Origin: Olivibacter sp. XZL3
Lineage (GTDB): Bacteria; Bacteroidota; Bacteroidia; Sphingobacteriales; Sphingobacteriaceae
DNA: 64,000 bases
Reading direction: 5' to 3'
Assembly (NCBI RefSeq): GCF_004368405.1
Contig: NZ_SBJH01000067.1
Span: forward strand, 186,001-250,000
Shown here: positions 25,465 to 34,011 of the stretch, one piece after another
Layout: every line of letters begins with the position of its first letter
Position numbering within the stretch: position 1 is the stretch's first letter
Notes under the pieces: model-generated
The model's input: only the letters and a program-made list of their open reading frames with translations
Database searches by the model: none
Told to the model about the DNA's origin: nothing
Translations under genes and position numbers: made by a program

Positions 25465-27018
25465 CTATTTCGCAAAGGAAACTGATCGAGTTTCCCGGAT
25501 AACAGTAACCTTAATCTGTCCTGGATAAGTCATTTCAGTTTGTATGCGGTTTGATATATCTGCCGCCAATATTTCAGCCTGTGCGTCCGTCACCTTTTCA
25601 CTTTCCACCACAACCCGTAACTCTCTACCCGCTTGAATTGCAAAGGTTTTCTCCACACCTGGATACGAAAGGGCCAGTTCTTCGAGCTCTTTAAGACGTT
25701 TGATATAACTTTCTACCACCTCTCTTCTAGCGCCGGGGCGGGCACCGGAAATAGCATCACAAGCCTGAACAATCGGAGATATGAGCGATGTCATTTCAAT
25801 TTCATCGTGGTGAGCACCAATGGCATTACATACTTCCGGATGTTCTTTGTATTTCTCGGCAAGCTGCATACCTAAAATAGCATGCGGTAACTCGGGATTA
25901 TCATCAGGCACCTTACCGATATCATGCAGCAAACCGGCACGTTTTGCAAGCTTTACATTTAAGCCCAACTCTGCGGCCATTGTTGCGCAGAAATTGGCTA
26001 CTTCGCGCGAGTGTTGCAGTAGATTTTGCCCGTAGGACGATCGGTAGCGCATTCTTCCTACCATGCGGATCAATTCGGGATGTAGACCATGAATACCCAG
26101 ATCAATGACCGTACGTTCGCCTATTTCGACAATCTCGTCTTCTATTTGTTTCTTCGTTTTAGCCACCACCTCCTCAATACGGGCCGGATGAATACGTCCG
26201 TCGGTAACCAGCCGATGTAATGCCAGTCGTGCTATCTCACGTCTAACCGGGTCGAAGCCCGATAAGATAATAGCTTCGGGCGTATCATCTACAATAATTT
26301 CAACGCCGGTAGCCGCTTCAAGTGCTCGGATATTCCGCCCTTCACGACCAATAACGCGTCCTTTAATTTCGTCATTCTCTATATTGAATATAGAAACTGT
26401 ATTTTCTATGGCACTCTCCGTGGCTGTTCTTTGGATAGTTTGGATAACCACCTTCTTTGCTTCTTTGCTGGCTGTAAGTTTAGCTTCATCGACAATATCC
26501 TTTATTTGGATCATTGCTTTTGAGCGCGCTTCTTCCCGCAAATTGTTCACCAGCTGCTCTTTTGCTTCTTCCGCTGACAGGCCCGCTATCGTTTCCAGTT
26601 GTTTGATGTGTTGCATTTTCAAATGCTCCACTTCGTCTTGTTTTTTGTTATTAAGCTCAATCTGACGTTCCAGGTTCTTTTTGATATTATCCAGTTCCTG
26701 CTTCTCGCGATTAACCTGCTCTAATTTGGAATTAAGTGATTGTTCTTTCTGGCGGAGCGAGTTCTCCTTTTGGTTAATCGTATTATTTTTTTGGTTAACT
26801 TCACGTTCATGTTCGGCTTTTAAGTGTAGAAATTTTTCCTTCGCTTCCAACAAACGATTTTTCTTTAGCATTTCTGCTTCTTGTTCAGCCTCTTTTAGGA
26901 TACGTTTAACCTTATTCTGCGCTGCAATTTCTTGCTTCTTAAGTAGGCTACGAAGTAAAAAGCGTCCGATTAATACGCCGATAGCCAAACCTAATAACAC
27001 ATAAATTACTATTTCCAT
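25465..27018 (-). CDS. rny: Ribonuclease Y
   Basis: A membrane-anchored endoribonuclease of 517 residues involved in mRNA decay. Residues 1-24 form the membrane helix ([18 protein letters not shown] start). Residues about 30-200 are coiled coil rich in Lys, Glu and Gln. A KH domain follows ([15 protein letters not shown] near residues 220-235), then an HD domain with HDIGKVPDD that gives metal-dependent cleavage. C-terminal segments such as RELRVVVES complete the family length. It sits downstream of zapA with a 337-base non-coding spacer that contains the 6S-like RNA and a leader hairpin. Confidence 0.96.
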   Translation of the reverse strand: MEIVIYVLLGLAIGVLIGRFLLRSLLKKQEIAAQNKVKRILKEAEQEAEMLKKNRLLEAKEKFLHLKAEHEREVNQKNNTINQKENSLRQKEQSLNSKLEQVNREKQELDNIKKNLERQIELNNKKQDEVEHLKMQHIKQLETIAGLSAEEAKEQLVNNLREEARSKAMIQIKDIVDEAKLTASKEAKKVVIQTIQRTATESAIENTVSIFNIENDEIKGRVIGREGRNIRALEAATGVEIIVDDTPEAIILSGFDPVRREIARLALHRLVTDGRIHPARIEEVVAKTKKQIEDEIVEIGERTVIDLGIHGLHPELIRMVGRMRYRSSYGQNLLQHSREVANFCATMAAELGLNVKLAKRAGLLHDIGKVPDDNPELPHAILGMQLAEKYKEHPEVCNAIGAHHDEIEMTSLISPIVQACDAISGARPGARREVVESYIKRLKELEELALSYPGVEKTFAIQAGRELRVVVESEKVTDAQAEILAADISNRIQTEMTYPGQIKVTVIRETRSVSFAK

Positions 27019-27045
27019 GTTGTTTATATATATATTTAGTTGATA

Positions 27046-27080
27046 CTAGAATCGGGAGATAACGTCATCTCCGCTTCTAG
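27046..27080 (-). promoter_or_regulatory. Hairpin in the rny leader
   Basis: CTAGAA (27046-27051) pairs with TTCTAG (27075-27080), and GGAGAT (27055-27060) pairs with ATCTCC (27067-27072), around a short loop. The structure ends about 27 bases before the rny start codon. It could protect the leader, or serve as an autoregulatory cleavage site for the nuclease. The function is inference. Confidence 0.5.
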
Positions 27081-27151
27081 AACCCATAATTGCTCCAAAC
27101 CATCCTCTAGCTCGCATCTCTTCTTTACAAAGAAAGTCCTAAAGGTTTACG

Positions 27152-27322
27152 CAAAAAAAAACCGCAGTCAAAAATAGGTTTCAATTATTTTAAACTTCTA
27201 TATACAGGCTTAGCGTACTAACTGTCTCCAGATGGCAAAAGCAAAATGGAGTATGTCTATTTACGCTTCTTTATATTGAAGTGTTAAGTTTAAAAATAGT
27301 GAAACCCGAATGAACTGCGGTT
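27152..27322 (-). ncRNA. ssrS: Probable 6S RNA between zapA and rny
   Basis: Reading leftward, the region folds into one long rod. The outer stem AACCGCAGT / ACTGCGGTT (27314-27322 with 27160-27168) is followed by nine T residues, as in an intrinsic terminator. Going inward: an 8-bp stem (27300-27307 with 27176-27183, one G-U), a 10-bp stem (27286-27295 with 27188-27197), then a large open bubble (18 and 14 bases), a 6-bp stem AGCGTA / TACGCT (27262-27267 with 27212-27217) and an apical stem CTCCA / TGGAG. Closing stem, central bubble and terminal stem-loop over about 170 nt are the hallmark of 6S RNA. The neighbourhood of zapA is also typical of 6S genes in other bacteria. I see no strong promoter; it may be processed from the zapA transcript. 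Confidence 0.72.
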
Positions 27323-27355
27323 ATTCTTTATAGCTCTATATTTCAAAAGAACGAA

Positions 27356-27646
27356 TCAATCCTTAAAAAACTCCGATAGCAATTGATCTAACTGGTAAAC
27401 CTTATCAGATACGCTTGTATCCTCATCCCTTACCCGCTTTTCTGCCTTCAAAGCTGCAGTAGCATAATGCAATACAGCCATTGAAAGCAAATCTTGCTTA
27501 TCCCTTACCGCATAATTCTCTTGTAGATCTTTAATACGGTCGTTAATTAATTTCGCTGCATGACGGATAATCTCTTCTTCCTCCATCTCTATCCGTAAAG
27601 GATATATCCGATCTGCAATATTTATTTTTATGGAAATATCTCCCAT
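27356..27646 (-). CDS. zapA: Cell division protein ZapA
   Basis: A small FtsZ-associated protein of 96 residues that promotes Z-ring bundling. The start is the ATG at 27646 (MGDISIKINIADRIYPLRI), which gives the standard N-terminal beta strands of ZapA; a start at 27664 would add six residues. A long C-terminal helix follows: EEEIIRHAAKLINDRIKDLQE, then AVRDKQDLLSMAVLHYA (ZapA family motif). It lies 36 bases downstream of a coiled-coil gene and 337 bases upstream of rny, in a leftward pheT - coiled coil - zapA - rny series. Confidence 0.92.
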   Translation of the reverse strand: MGDISIKINIADRIYPLRIEMEEEEIIRHAAKLINDRIKDLQENYAVRDKQDLLSMAVLHYATAALKAEKRVRDEDTSVSDKVYQLDQLLSEFFKD

Positions 27647-27682
27647 AGAATGAGCTTGATTCACTATATAACCTGGGTTACT

Positions 27683-27991
27683 CTATTTCAGTAACTCAAT
27701 ACATTTATCTATTTCCCGCACAAAATCGTTAATTTTTTGCTTGATGTCAAGAGTTTTTTCACTTAAAACTTCACTTTTTACCGCAGTACCTTCCAAGGAA
27801 CGTGCAACTGTCAATGCTTTAAGCTTCTCTTCCAGGTCTTTATTTTTGTCTTTACAAGTCTCGAACGCCACCTTAATCGACTGGTTCTCTAACTTAAGCA
27901 TATCGTTTTCTTCCTGTAAAGATAAACATAATTCAATCAGTTTTGCCGTTTTCTCGACCACATTATCTAATTGCGCTGAAACTGTTGACAT
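27683..27991 (-). CDS. Coiled-coil protein, possible ZapB-like partner of ZapA
   Basis: A 102-residue protein that is mostly coiled coil, with heptads in VVEKTAKLIELCLSLQEENDMLKLENQ and again in EEKLKALTVAR, followed by a short helical C-terminus. There is no signal or membrane segment. It lies between pheT (25-base gap) and zapA (36-base gap) on the same strand, so co-expression with ZapA is likely. A role as a division coiled-coil partner is inference from size and position; sequence identity to ZapB cannot be claimed. Confidence 0.75.
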   Translation of the reverse strand: MSTVSAQLDNVVEKTAKLIELCLSLQEENDMLKLENQSIKVAFETCKDKNKDLEEKLKALTVARSLEGTAVKSEVLSEKTLDIKQKINDFVREIDKCIELLK

Positions 27992-28016
27992 CTCTATCTA
28001 GCGTTTTAATAAGCTC

Positions 28017-30416
28017 TTAACCCTTTCTGATCTCGGCACCTACTTCTTTTTCAAAGTTAAGTATTAATTTTTGTATCACCGAATCAATTTGTTTATCTGT
28101 TAAGGTTTTTCCTTCATCTTGCAGTTCAAAGCTTAGCGCATAAGATTTCTTATTTGGCGGCAATTTATCGCCTACATAAACGTCAAAAACATTGACAGAT
28201 TTTAACAGTTTGCGTTCTGTCCGCTCCGCTATATTTTTTAAGGTAGCGAAAGAGACCTGCTGATCGATCAACAATGACAAGTCGCGTTTCACGGCAGGAA
28301 ACTTGGCGACTTCCTTGTAAGTGATCTTATTTTTTCTGATAGCTTTTAATAATACGTCCCAACTGAACACAGCGTAATATACGCTACCGTTTACGTCTGC
28401 CTTCTTCAACGCGTCCGTTGAAACCGCACCGAATTTCACAAAAACTTTCTGTCCTTTAACATATTGCAGTCCATATGAAAAGTGACTTCCTTCCACTTCT
28501 TCCATTTTAAGATCGCGGATATTTAACCGCTTGACCAAGGCATCCACCGCGGCTTTTATATGATAAAATGAAACCGGCTGAGCGTTTTGATTCCATTGGG
28601 GAGCTTGCTGCGCCCCGGTTATCGCTAAACTCAGCTGCTGTTCTTCTTCATATACGCCGTCTATAATATGGTACGTTTTACCAAACTCGAACAACTTCAA
28701 GTTGGCATTCCTACGTTTTTGGTTGTACGCTACTGCCTCTAAGGCCGAAAACAATAAATTTTGCCGCATCACATCTAAATCGCTGCTCAAAGGGTTCAAT
28801 ATTTTAACAGCTGTATTCTCATTATTGACGTAATCGAGCTTAGTTAGCGAATTGGATAAAACCTCAATGAAACCATTCGCTATCAACATTTCTGCCACTA
28901 GGTTCTGAATAACTTCTTTGTCGGGTTTGGCGGACGTATTTAACGAAGCCTTAATTTGCTGCTTCATCTCAATATTGTTATAGCCGTAAATCCGCAAAAC
29001 TTCTTCAATGATATCGACCTCGCGCGTCACATCTACTCTGTAGGGCGGCACTGCTACCTGCCATACACCTGATCCTTTCTCTTGTACATGGATGCCTAAA
29101 GCTTTTATAATATCGATAATTTCCTCATCCGAGATATCCTTACCGATCAAGCGTCTAACGTTAGACGTGTTTATCTCAAAAACAAAAGGTTTTACCGGCT
29201 CCGGATAAAGATCTGATATTTCAGAAGATATTTGTCCCCCTGCCACTTCGAGAATCAGCAAAGCAGCACGTTTAAGAGCGTATACCGTGATATCGGGATC
29301 GGTGCCACGTTCAAATCGGAAAGACGCATCTGTTTTCAGATTGTGTCGCTTCGACGATTTCCTAACCGATACAGCGTCAAAATAAGCGCTTTCTAAAAAT
29401 ACATTAACCGTTGTCTCCGTAACGCCCGAATTCAGTCCTCCAAACACGCCCGCTATACACAACGGCTTTTCTTCGTCGCAGATCATTAGGTCTTGTGCGG
29501 AAAGCTTACGCTCTACCTCATCCAGGGTCACGAAAGGCTCACCTTCCTGCGCATTGCGAACAATAATGTGATTGCCTTTGATTGTATCAGCATCGAACGC
29601 GTGCAAGGGCTGCCCTAACTCATGGAGAACGTAATTCGTAACGTCAACAATATTGTTAATGGGTCTCACACCAATCGCCTTCAACTTCTCTTGCAACCAC
29701 TCAGGGGAGGCAGCAACTTTTACTCCACTAATACTTAGCGACGAATAGCGTTTGCACGCATCTTTATTATCAACGGTAACAGACACCAGTTGTCCTGCGC
29801 CTTCCACAAACGAGCCGACATTGGGGATTAGGATTTCTTGTCTGAGATAAGCAGCAAGGTCTCTAGCGACTCCTAAGTGCGAAGCGGCATCCGCTCGGTT
29901 TGGTGTTAAGCCGATTTCGAGGCAGTAGTCTTCTTTTATCTGAAAGAAATCTTTAGCCGATGCACCGATGGGCGCCTCTGCTGGCAGTACCATAATGCCC
30001 TCGTGGGAAGTACCCAGACCTATTTCGTCTTCTGCACAGATCATCCCTTCCGAAACCTCGCCTCTGATTTTCGATTTATTAATCTTAAAAGGCGCACCTT
30101 TTAAGGGATAAACCGTAGTACCGACAGTAGCTACTACCACTTTTTGTCCGCCAGCGACGTTAGGAGCGCCACAAACTATCTGCAATAAGTCTACGCTTCC
30201 AACGTCAACCGTTGTAACGCGCAGCCGATCGGCGTTAGGATGTTGTTCACAAGTCTTCACTTCTCCTATCACCAAACCTTCCAAACCTCCGGGCACACTT
30301 TGGATTTCTTCGATTCCCTCGACCTCCAGACCGATATCGGTCAATATTTGCGAGAGCTCGTTCGGATTTTTATCGGTAGATATAAATTGTTTAAGCCAGC
30401 TGTAAGATATCTTCAT
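28017..30416 (-). CDS. pheT: Phenylalanyl-tRNA synthetase beta subunit
   Basis: The tetramer subunit that binds tRNA-Phe and edits mischarged Tyr; 799 residues, full length. Domains in order: an N-terminal tRNA-binding (EMAP-like) domain at about 40-150, with VIGEVKTCEQHPNADRLRV and QIVCGAPNV; a B3/4 editing domain at about 210-390, with NNIVDVTNYVLHELGQPLHAFD; a B5 domain near 400-480; a catalytic-like core at about 490-690; and an FDX-ACB anticodon-binding domain at about 705-799, with KFPAVKRDLSLLID and FDVYVGDKLPPNKKSYAL. The start at 30416 gives MKISYSWLKQFI, the standard N-terminus. pheS is not adjacent, which is common in Bacteroidota. Confidence 0.97.
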   Translation of the reverse strand: MKISYSWLKQFISTDKNPNELSQILTDIGLEVEGIEEIQSVPGGLEGLVIGEVKTCEQHPNADRLRVTTVDVGSVDLLQIVCGAPNVAGGQKVVVATVGTTVYPLKGAPFKINKSKIRGEVSEGMICAEDEIGLGTSHEGIMVLPAEAPIGASAKDFFQIKEDYCLEIGLTPNRADAASHLGVARDLAAYLRQEILIPNVGSFVEGAGQLVSVTVDNKDACKRYSSLSISGVKVAASPEWLQEKLKAIGVRPINNIVDVTNYVLHELGQPLHAFDADTIKGNHIIVRNAQEGEPFVTLDEVERKLSAQDLMICDEEKPLCIAGVFGGLNSGVTETTVNVFLESAYFDAVSVRKSSKRHNLKTDASFRFERGTDPDITVYALKRAALLILEVAGGQISSEISDLYPEPVKPFVFEINTSNVRRLIGKDISDEEIIDIIKALGIHVQEKGSGVWQVAVPPYRVDVTREVDIIEEVLRIYGYNNIEMKQQIKASLNTSAKPDKEVIQNLVAEMLIANGFIEVLSNSLTKLDYVNNENTAVKILNPLSSDLDVMRQNLLFSALEAVAYNQKRRNANLKLFEFGKTYHIIDGVYEEEQQLSLAITGAQQAPQWNQNAQPVSFYHIKAAVDALVKRLNIRDLKMEEVEGSHFSYGLQYVKGQKVFVKFGAVSTDALKKADVNGSVYYAVFSWDVLLKAIRKNKITYKEVAKFPAVKRDLSLLIDQQVSFATLKNIAERTERKLLKSVNVFDVYVGDKLPPNKKSYALSFELQDEGKTLTDKQIDSVIQKLILNFEKEVGAEIRKG

Positions 30417-30514
30417 GCAAATAGTCTATATTCTTCGTCTTCTAGTTTTTAAACGTTACCGCTTCGCTTATTACAACAGATAGACTTGTACAGCAGAAAA
30501 CAATACCAGGCCAT

Positions 30515-30563
30515 TTTGCAACATCACTCAAGCTAAAACCGCAACGTTAAAAATTGTTGCAAA
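30515..30563. promoter_or_regulatory. Inverted repeat upstream of pheT
   Basis: TTTGCAACA (30515-30523) and TGTTGCAAA (30555-30563) are perfect inverted copies 31 bases apart. A further GCAAC lies at 30541-30545. The repeat sits about 100 bases upstream of pheT and 55 bases downstream of radC. It could be an operator pair or a leader stem; no T run follows. Confidence 0.35.
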
Positions 30564-30617
30564 CTTAGCATATTTTTTATTTTTATTGTAGTTTGAAATG
30601 AGATAGATCACAAAATA

Positions 30618-31319
30618 TCAAATATCTCCATGATCTAAAAAGCTGTAATATCCCTCATCTGAAATGATTAGATGGTCCAGCACCCTGACATCAAGCAGCT
30701 TCCCTCCCTCAACAATCTTCTCTGTTAAGTTCTTATCTGCCATACTGGGTTTTAAAGAACCGGAAGGGTGATTATGACTTAAAATGAGGCCCGTTGCCTT
30801 CGCTTGCAACACGGATTGAAAAACTCCCTTCGCATCCACAGCCACCACCCCACTCCCTCCTTTACTTATCAGTTCCTTTCCTATTACCCGGTTATTCGTA
30901 CTCAACAAGAGAATCCAGAACTCTTCATGCCCTAAATCGGCGTAAACCGGCTGTAATAACTTATAAGCGTCTTCACTACTCAGTATTTGAGGTTTTACTA
31001 CCAATGTATCCACCTTTCTCCGCCGCCCTAATTCTAATGCAGCGATGATGGCGATCGCCTTCGCCTCTCCGATTCCCTTATAGTTACACAAATCCGCAAG
31101 TGTCAATCGCGCTAAATCGCTTAAATTATTTCCTACATCATTTAAAATTCGTTTACTGAGCTCAACGGCAGTTTCCTCGTTTGACCCGCTGCCAATTAAT
31201 ATGGCAATCAATTCCGCATCAGTCAGTAAACGACGCCCATTTAACAACAACTTCTCTCTTGGCCTATCCTGTTGTGCCCACTGTTTTAGACGCATTCTTT
31301 TGGTGTAGGTTTCTTGCAT
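30618..31319 (-). CDS. radC: RadC family protein (JAMM/MPN+ domain)
   Basis: A RadC/YicR-type protein of 233 residues. An N-terminal helix-hairpin-helix region (RLTLADLCNYKGIGEAKAIAI, around residues 74-94) is followed by the MPN+ domain. Its JAMM metal site is ILSHNHPSGSLKPSMAD with an upstream Glu in GHEEFWILLL. The C-terminus has LDHLIISDEGYYSFLDHG. Despite the name, a role in DNA repair is not proven for this family. It starts 370 bases from the divergent DUF1080 lipoprotein gene. Confidence 0.94.
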   Translation of the reverse strand: MQETYTKRMRLKQWAQQDRPREKLLLNGRRLLTDAELIAILIGSGSNEETAVELSKRILNDVGNNLSDLARLTLADLCNYKGIGEAKAIAIIAALELGRRRKVDTLVVKPQILSSEDAYKLLQPVYADLGHEEFWILLLSTNNRVIGKELISKGGSGVVAVDAKGVFQSVLQAKATGLILSHNHPSGSLKPSMADKNLTEKIVEGGKLLDVRVLDHLIISDEGYYSFLDHGDI

Positions 31320-31689
31320 AATTTCAACTTTTATGGTAAAAAAGAATTTGAGGTTCAGTGAATTTACACTCCTAATATACTAAATTTCAGCCAGAATTTC
31401 CACGATTTTAGGAATTTTGCCTTTAGAAAAGGAAAGTTTTGCTGGCATGAACGGTACGAGCAGCTGCAGTGGCACAGGCGCTTATTACAACTTATATACT
31501 TAAAACTACCCCTCTGCCGCGAATCCTTTCCTGCGTCCGGCAGCACTCGACGTTCGGATATCGGCTTTCAGTTCCATAAAACGAACATAAAGCCAATAGC
31601 TGACCGCCGGTGGCTAAAACTTAAATCTTGTAGTAGCAAATTCGCCCTAAATTTACTATTTTAGGCCTTAATTTACACAATTATAGGCA
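31320..31689. other. 370-base intergenic region between radC and the DUF1080 gene
   Basis: This divergent spacer must contain the promoters of radC and the lipoprotein gene, but I find no full -33/-7 pair. CCTAAA / TTTTAGG just upstream of the lipoprotein gene (31648-31666) forms a weak stem. A frame of 60 codons on the minus strand at 31364-31546 has low-complexity, Cys-rich composition and is judged non-coding. The GC-rich part (31505-31615) carries words such as ATCGGCTTTCAG that also appear in degenerate form near 22177-22203. Confidence 0.5.
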
Positions 31690-32556
31690 ATGAACAAACT
31701 ACTACAACTAGGGATGTGTGCATTGATAGGAGGATCTTTATCAGCATGCCAATCCACTCAATCAAAAGAAACCAAAGTAGAAGCCCCGTCTTGGGTTGAA
31801 TTATTTAACGGAAAAGATTTAAACGATTGGACTATCAAAATAGCCAAACACGAGGTAGGCGAGAACTTTGCCAACACTTTTCGGGTCGAAGACAGCGTTA
31901 TTAAAGTAGGCTACGAAGGCTACGAGCAGTTTGACCAACAATATGGACACATTTTTTATAACAAGCCCTATTCTTATTACCTCTTGAGGGTTGAATATAG
32001 ATTTGTAGGCGAACAAGCCAGAGGTGGTGAAGGTTGGGCCTGGAGAAATAGTGGGATTATGCTACATGGGCAGGAACCGCACACGATGTTAAAAGACCAA
32101 GACTTTCCCATTTCCCTCGAAGCTCAACTTCTTGGCGGAAACGAAAAAGAAGAAAGGAGTACCGGAAATTTATGTACACCAGGCACGGAGGTGGTTTATA
32201 AAGATGAACAGTTCACCCCACATTGTTTAAATTCAAATTCTAAGACTTATGCCGGAGATCAATGGGTTACTGCAGACGTGTTGGTACTTGGCGATTCCAT
32301 CATTAAGCATATCATAAATCGCGACACCGTGATGGTTTACACCAAACCAACCATAAATGGCGGCGGGGTAAGCAATTACGACCCTCAGGTAAAACAAGAC
32401 GGAAAATTGTTAAGTAGCGGCTACTTCTCGCTTCAAAGTGAAAGTCACCCCGTAGAGTTTAGAAAAGTTGCTATTATCGACCTAGCATCCTATGCAAAAG
32501 ATCCAAAAAAATTGGACGGCGTATTAAGGGAAATTCGTGACAGAGACACGAAATAA
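31690..32556 (+). CDS. DUF1080 (3-keto-disaccharide hydrolase-like) lipoprotein
   Basis: A secreted lipoprotein of 288 residues. The signal peptide MNKLLQLGMCALIGGSLSAC gives lipidation at Cys20. The rest is a concanavalin-like jelly roll of the DUF1080 / 3-keto-glucoside hydrolase family: ELFNGKDLNDW at residues about 37-47, YSYYLLRVEYRFVGEQ, GWAWRNSGIMLHGQEP, SLEAQLLGG and GYFSLQSESHPVEFRKVAI. These motifs (FNGKDL...W and the GIMLHGQ metal/substrate loop) are well conserved. The substrate is inferred to be a plant-type glycoside or oxidised sugar. It stands alone, ending at a shared terminator with rpsT. Confidence 0.9.
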   Translation: MNKLLQLGMCALIGGSLSACQSTQSKETKVEAPSWVELFNGKDLNDWTIKIAKHEVGENFANTFRVEDSVIKVGYEGYEQFDQQYGHIFYNKPYSYYLLRVEYRFVGEQARGGEGWAWRNSGIMLHGQEPHTMLKDQDFPISLEAQLLGGNEKEERSTGNLCTPGTEVVYKDEQFTPHCLNSNSKTYAGDQWVTADVLVLGDSIIKHIINRDTVMVYTKPTINGGGVSNYDPQVKQDGKLLSSGYFSLQSESHPVEFRKVAIIDLASYAKDPKKLDGVLREIRDRDTK

Positions 32557-32561
32557 CAAAA

Positions 32562-32587
32562 GGGGTTGTGGAAAAAACCTCAACCCC
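32562..32587. terminator. Terminator hairpin between the DUF1080 gene and rpsT
   Basis: GGGGTTG (32562-32568) and CAACCCC (32581-32587) form a 7-bp stem, extended by GG/CC, around an A-rich loop. Leftward it is followed by TTTT, which fits rpsT; for the rightward lipoprotein gene it follows the stop directly. It probably serves both converging transcripts. Confidence 0.78.
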
Positions 32588-32611
32588 AAAATATCTTAAA
32601 CTAATATATTA

Positions 32612-32866
32612 CTAAGCCAAACCGTTGACGAACTTCGTAAGCTTAGCCTTATTATTAGATGCTTTGTTTTTATGAATTACGTTCTTCTTTGCTAAACGGT
32701 CTAACATAGATACCACACGGGGCAATAAAGTAGCAGCTTCTTCTTTTGAAGTTGTTGCACGTAATTTTTTAATAGCGTTACGGGTTGTTTTTGCTTGGTA
32801 ACGATTTCTTAAGCGCTTCGCAGCGTTAGCTCTAATTCTTTTAATTGAAGATTTATGGTTTGCCAT
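32612..32866 (-). CDS. rpsT: 30S ribosomal protein S20
   Basis: Primary 16S rRNA-binding protein of 84 residues, the usual length. The sequence starts with [20 protein letters not shown], the S20 N-terminal signature, and is strongly basic and helical; [20 protein letters not shown] at the end is the conserved C-terminal helix. It is monocistronic, with its own promoter (32904-32935) and a terminator downstream. Confidence 0.97.
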   Translation of the reverse strand: MANHKSSIKRIRANAAKRLRNRYQAKTTRNAIKKLRATTSKEEAATLLPRVVSMLDRLAKKNVIHKNKASNNKAKLTKFVNGLA

Positions 32867-32903
32867 TTTTTAGCCTTTTATCCTTAATGTTTTTTTCGGA
32901 CTG

Positions 32904-32935
32904 CAAATATAGAATTAAGATTTGGATATTACAAA
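32904..32935 (-). promoter_or_regulatory. Bacteroidota-type promoter of rpsT
   Basis: Reading leftward, TTTG (32932-32935) and TATATTTG (32904-32911) are separated by exactly 20 bases, matching the known -33/-7 consensus TTTG-n19/20-TAnnTTTG of the Bacteroidota primary sigma factor. The -7 box lies 37 bases from the rpsT start codon. The element also overlaps codons upstream of 32970 on the plus strand, supporting the later start of the next gene. Confidence 0.75.
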
Positions 32936-32969
32936 AATTTTAAAAAAAGGCTTCAAAACGAATCTTATA

Positions 32970-33920
32970 ATGAATCGTATCATATGGTTTTTGTTAGCTT
33001 GTGCAGCGATATCTGTCTTTTGTTCCTGGGGCTTCTATGCCCACAAAGAAATTAATCGTTTAGCTGTGGCTACGTTGCCCGGGCAATTGGCCCCCTTCTA
33101 TAAAAAGCACCTTTTATATTTAAGTGAACATGCAGTAGATGCCGACAAAAGAAGGTATGCCAACGAATATGAAGCCCCGCGGCACTATATTGATATAGAC
33201 GCTTACGAAAGCCATTTTTTGGACAGTTTACCCAAATTCTGGAACGACGCTGTATTGAAGTACACGGAGGATACGCTTTATAAGCGCGGTATTGTCCCGT
33301 GGCAAATCAACCGCACCTACCGTCTTTTGACCGATGCGTTTGCTGAAAGAGCGCTTCTGAAAATTTTAAGGTACTCTGCGGATTTAGGGCATTATGTAGC
33401 CGATGCCCATGTGCCGCTCCATACAACGCAGAATTATAATGGGCAGCTTACGAATCAGGTAGGAATACATGCCTTTTGGGAAAGCAGGCTTCCCGAATTG
33501 TTTGCCACAGAGTACGACTTTATCGTGGGACCTGCCCGATATATCTCAGACCCCCTGGAGGAAGCTTGGAAAATAGTCAAGGAGAGCTTTTCCTTAGTTG
33601 ACAGTGTACTGGCAATGGAATCGGCACTGAACGATCAACACCCGCCCTATAAGAAATACACGTATGAAAGCCGTTTACGCACATTTGATAGAGTATACAC
33701 ACGCTCCTATGCTAGCGCCTACCATCAATTGTTGAATGGAATGGTTGAAAAACAAATGAGAAAATCAATCTTAATGACCGGCAGCCTATGGTATTCCGCT
33801 TGGGTAGATGCTGGACAACCTCCTCTGGACCGTCTAATTAAAGCGACTCCTATGGTCGAGTTGAAGACAGATAGCGTCCCAGATAATGGAAAAACACTGG
33901 GCAGAGAAGAATGGCATTAA
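32970..33920 (+). CDS. S1/P1 nuclease-like zinc-dependent enzyme (zinc-dependent phospholipase C family)
   Basis: An exported zinc enzyme of 316 residues. I use the ATG at 32970 (MNRIIWFLLACAAISVFCSW), which gives a signal peptide; an upstream ATG at 32922 would add 16 basic residues and lie in the rpsT promoter. The mature protein probably starts at the Trp of SWGFYAHKEIN, because in this family the N-terminal Trp amino group and the following His bind zinc. The central motif GHYVADAHVPLH and the HAFWE block supply further zinc ligands. The family includes nuclease S1/P1 and phospholipase C; the substrate here cannot be told. It precedes a TonB-dependent receptor on the same strand by 91 bases. 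Confidence 0.85.
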   Translation: MNRIIWFLLACAAISVFCSWGFYAHKEINRLAVATLPGQLAPFYKKHLLYLSEHAVDADKRRYANEYEAPRHYIDIDAYESHFLDSLPKFWNDAVLKYTEDTLYKRGIVPWQINRTYRLLTDAFAERALLKILRYSADLGHYVADAHVPLHTTQNYNGQLTNQVGIHAFWESRLPELFATEYDFIVGPARYISDPLEEAWKIVKESFSLVDSVLAMESALNDQHPPYKKYTYESRLRTFDRVYTRSYASAYHQLLNGMVEKQMRKSILMTGSLWYSAWVDAGQPPLDRLIKATPMVELKTDSVPDNGKTLGREEWH

Positions 33921-33924
33921 AATA

Positions 33925-33955
33925 GCCGGACTACCTTTAATCTTTAAACCGGACT
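33925..33955. repeat. Direct repeat CCGGACTA
   Basis: CCGGACTA occurs at 33925-33932 and again at 33948-33955, followed by the related words CCTTTAA and TCTAAAC. It lies between the stop of the zinc enzyme gene and the TonB-dependent receptor gene. It may be a protein-binding site, but the evidence is only the repetition. Confidence 0.35.
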
Positions 33956-34011
33956 ATCTAAACTAATTTTATAGCTGTTTATTTTGCATCAATTTCTAAA
34001 CAGTTAAAGCT

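Noticed and set aside
26681-27004. Plus-strand frame of 107 codons opposite rny
   Set aside because: Composed almost only of Ser, Phe and Cys, the antisense of the Lys/Glu/Gln coiled coil of ribonuclease Y.
31364-31546. Minus-strand frame of 60 codons between radC and the DUF1080 gene
   Set aside because: Cys- and Ser-rich composition without domains, in a divergent promoter region; insufficient evidence for a gene.
33921-34011. Cobalamin or other riboswitch before the TonB-dependent receptor
   Set aside because: Only 91 bases are available, and the conserved B12-box core and stems are not visible.
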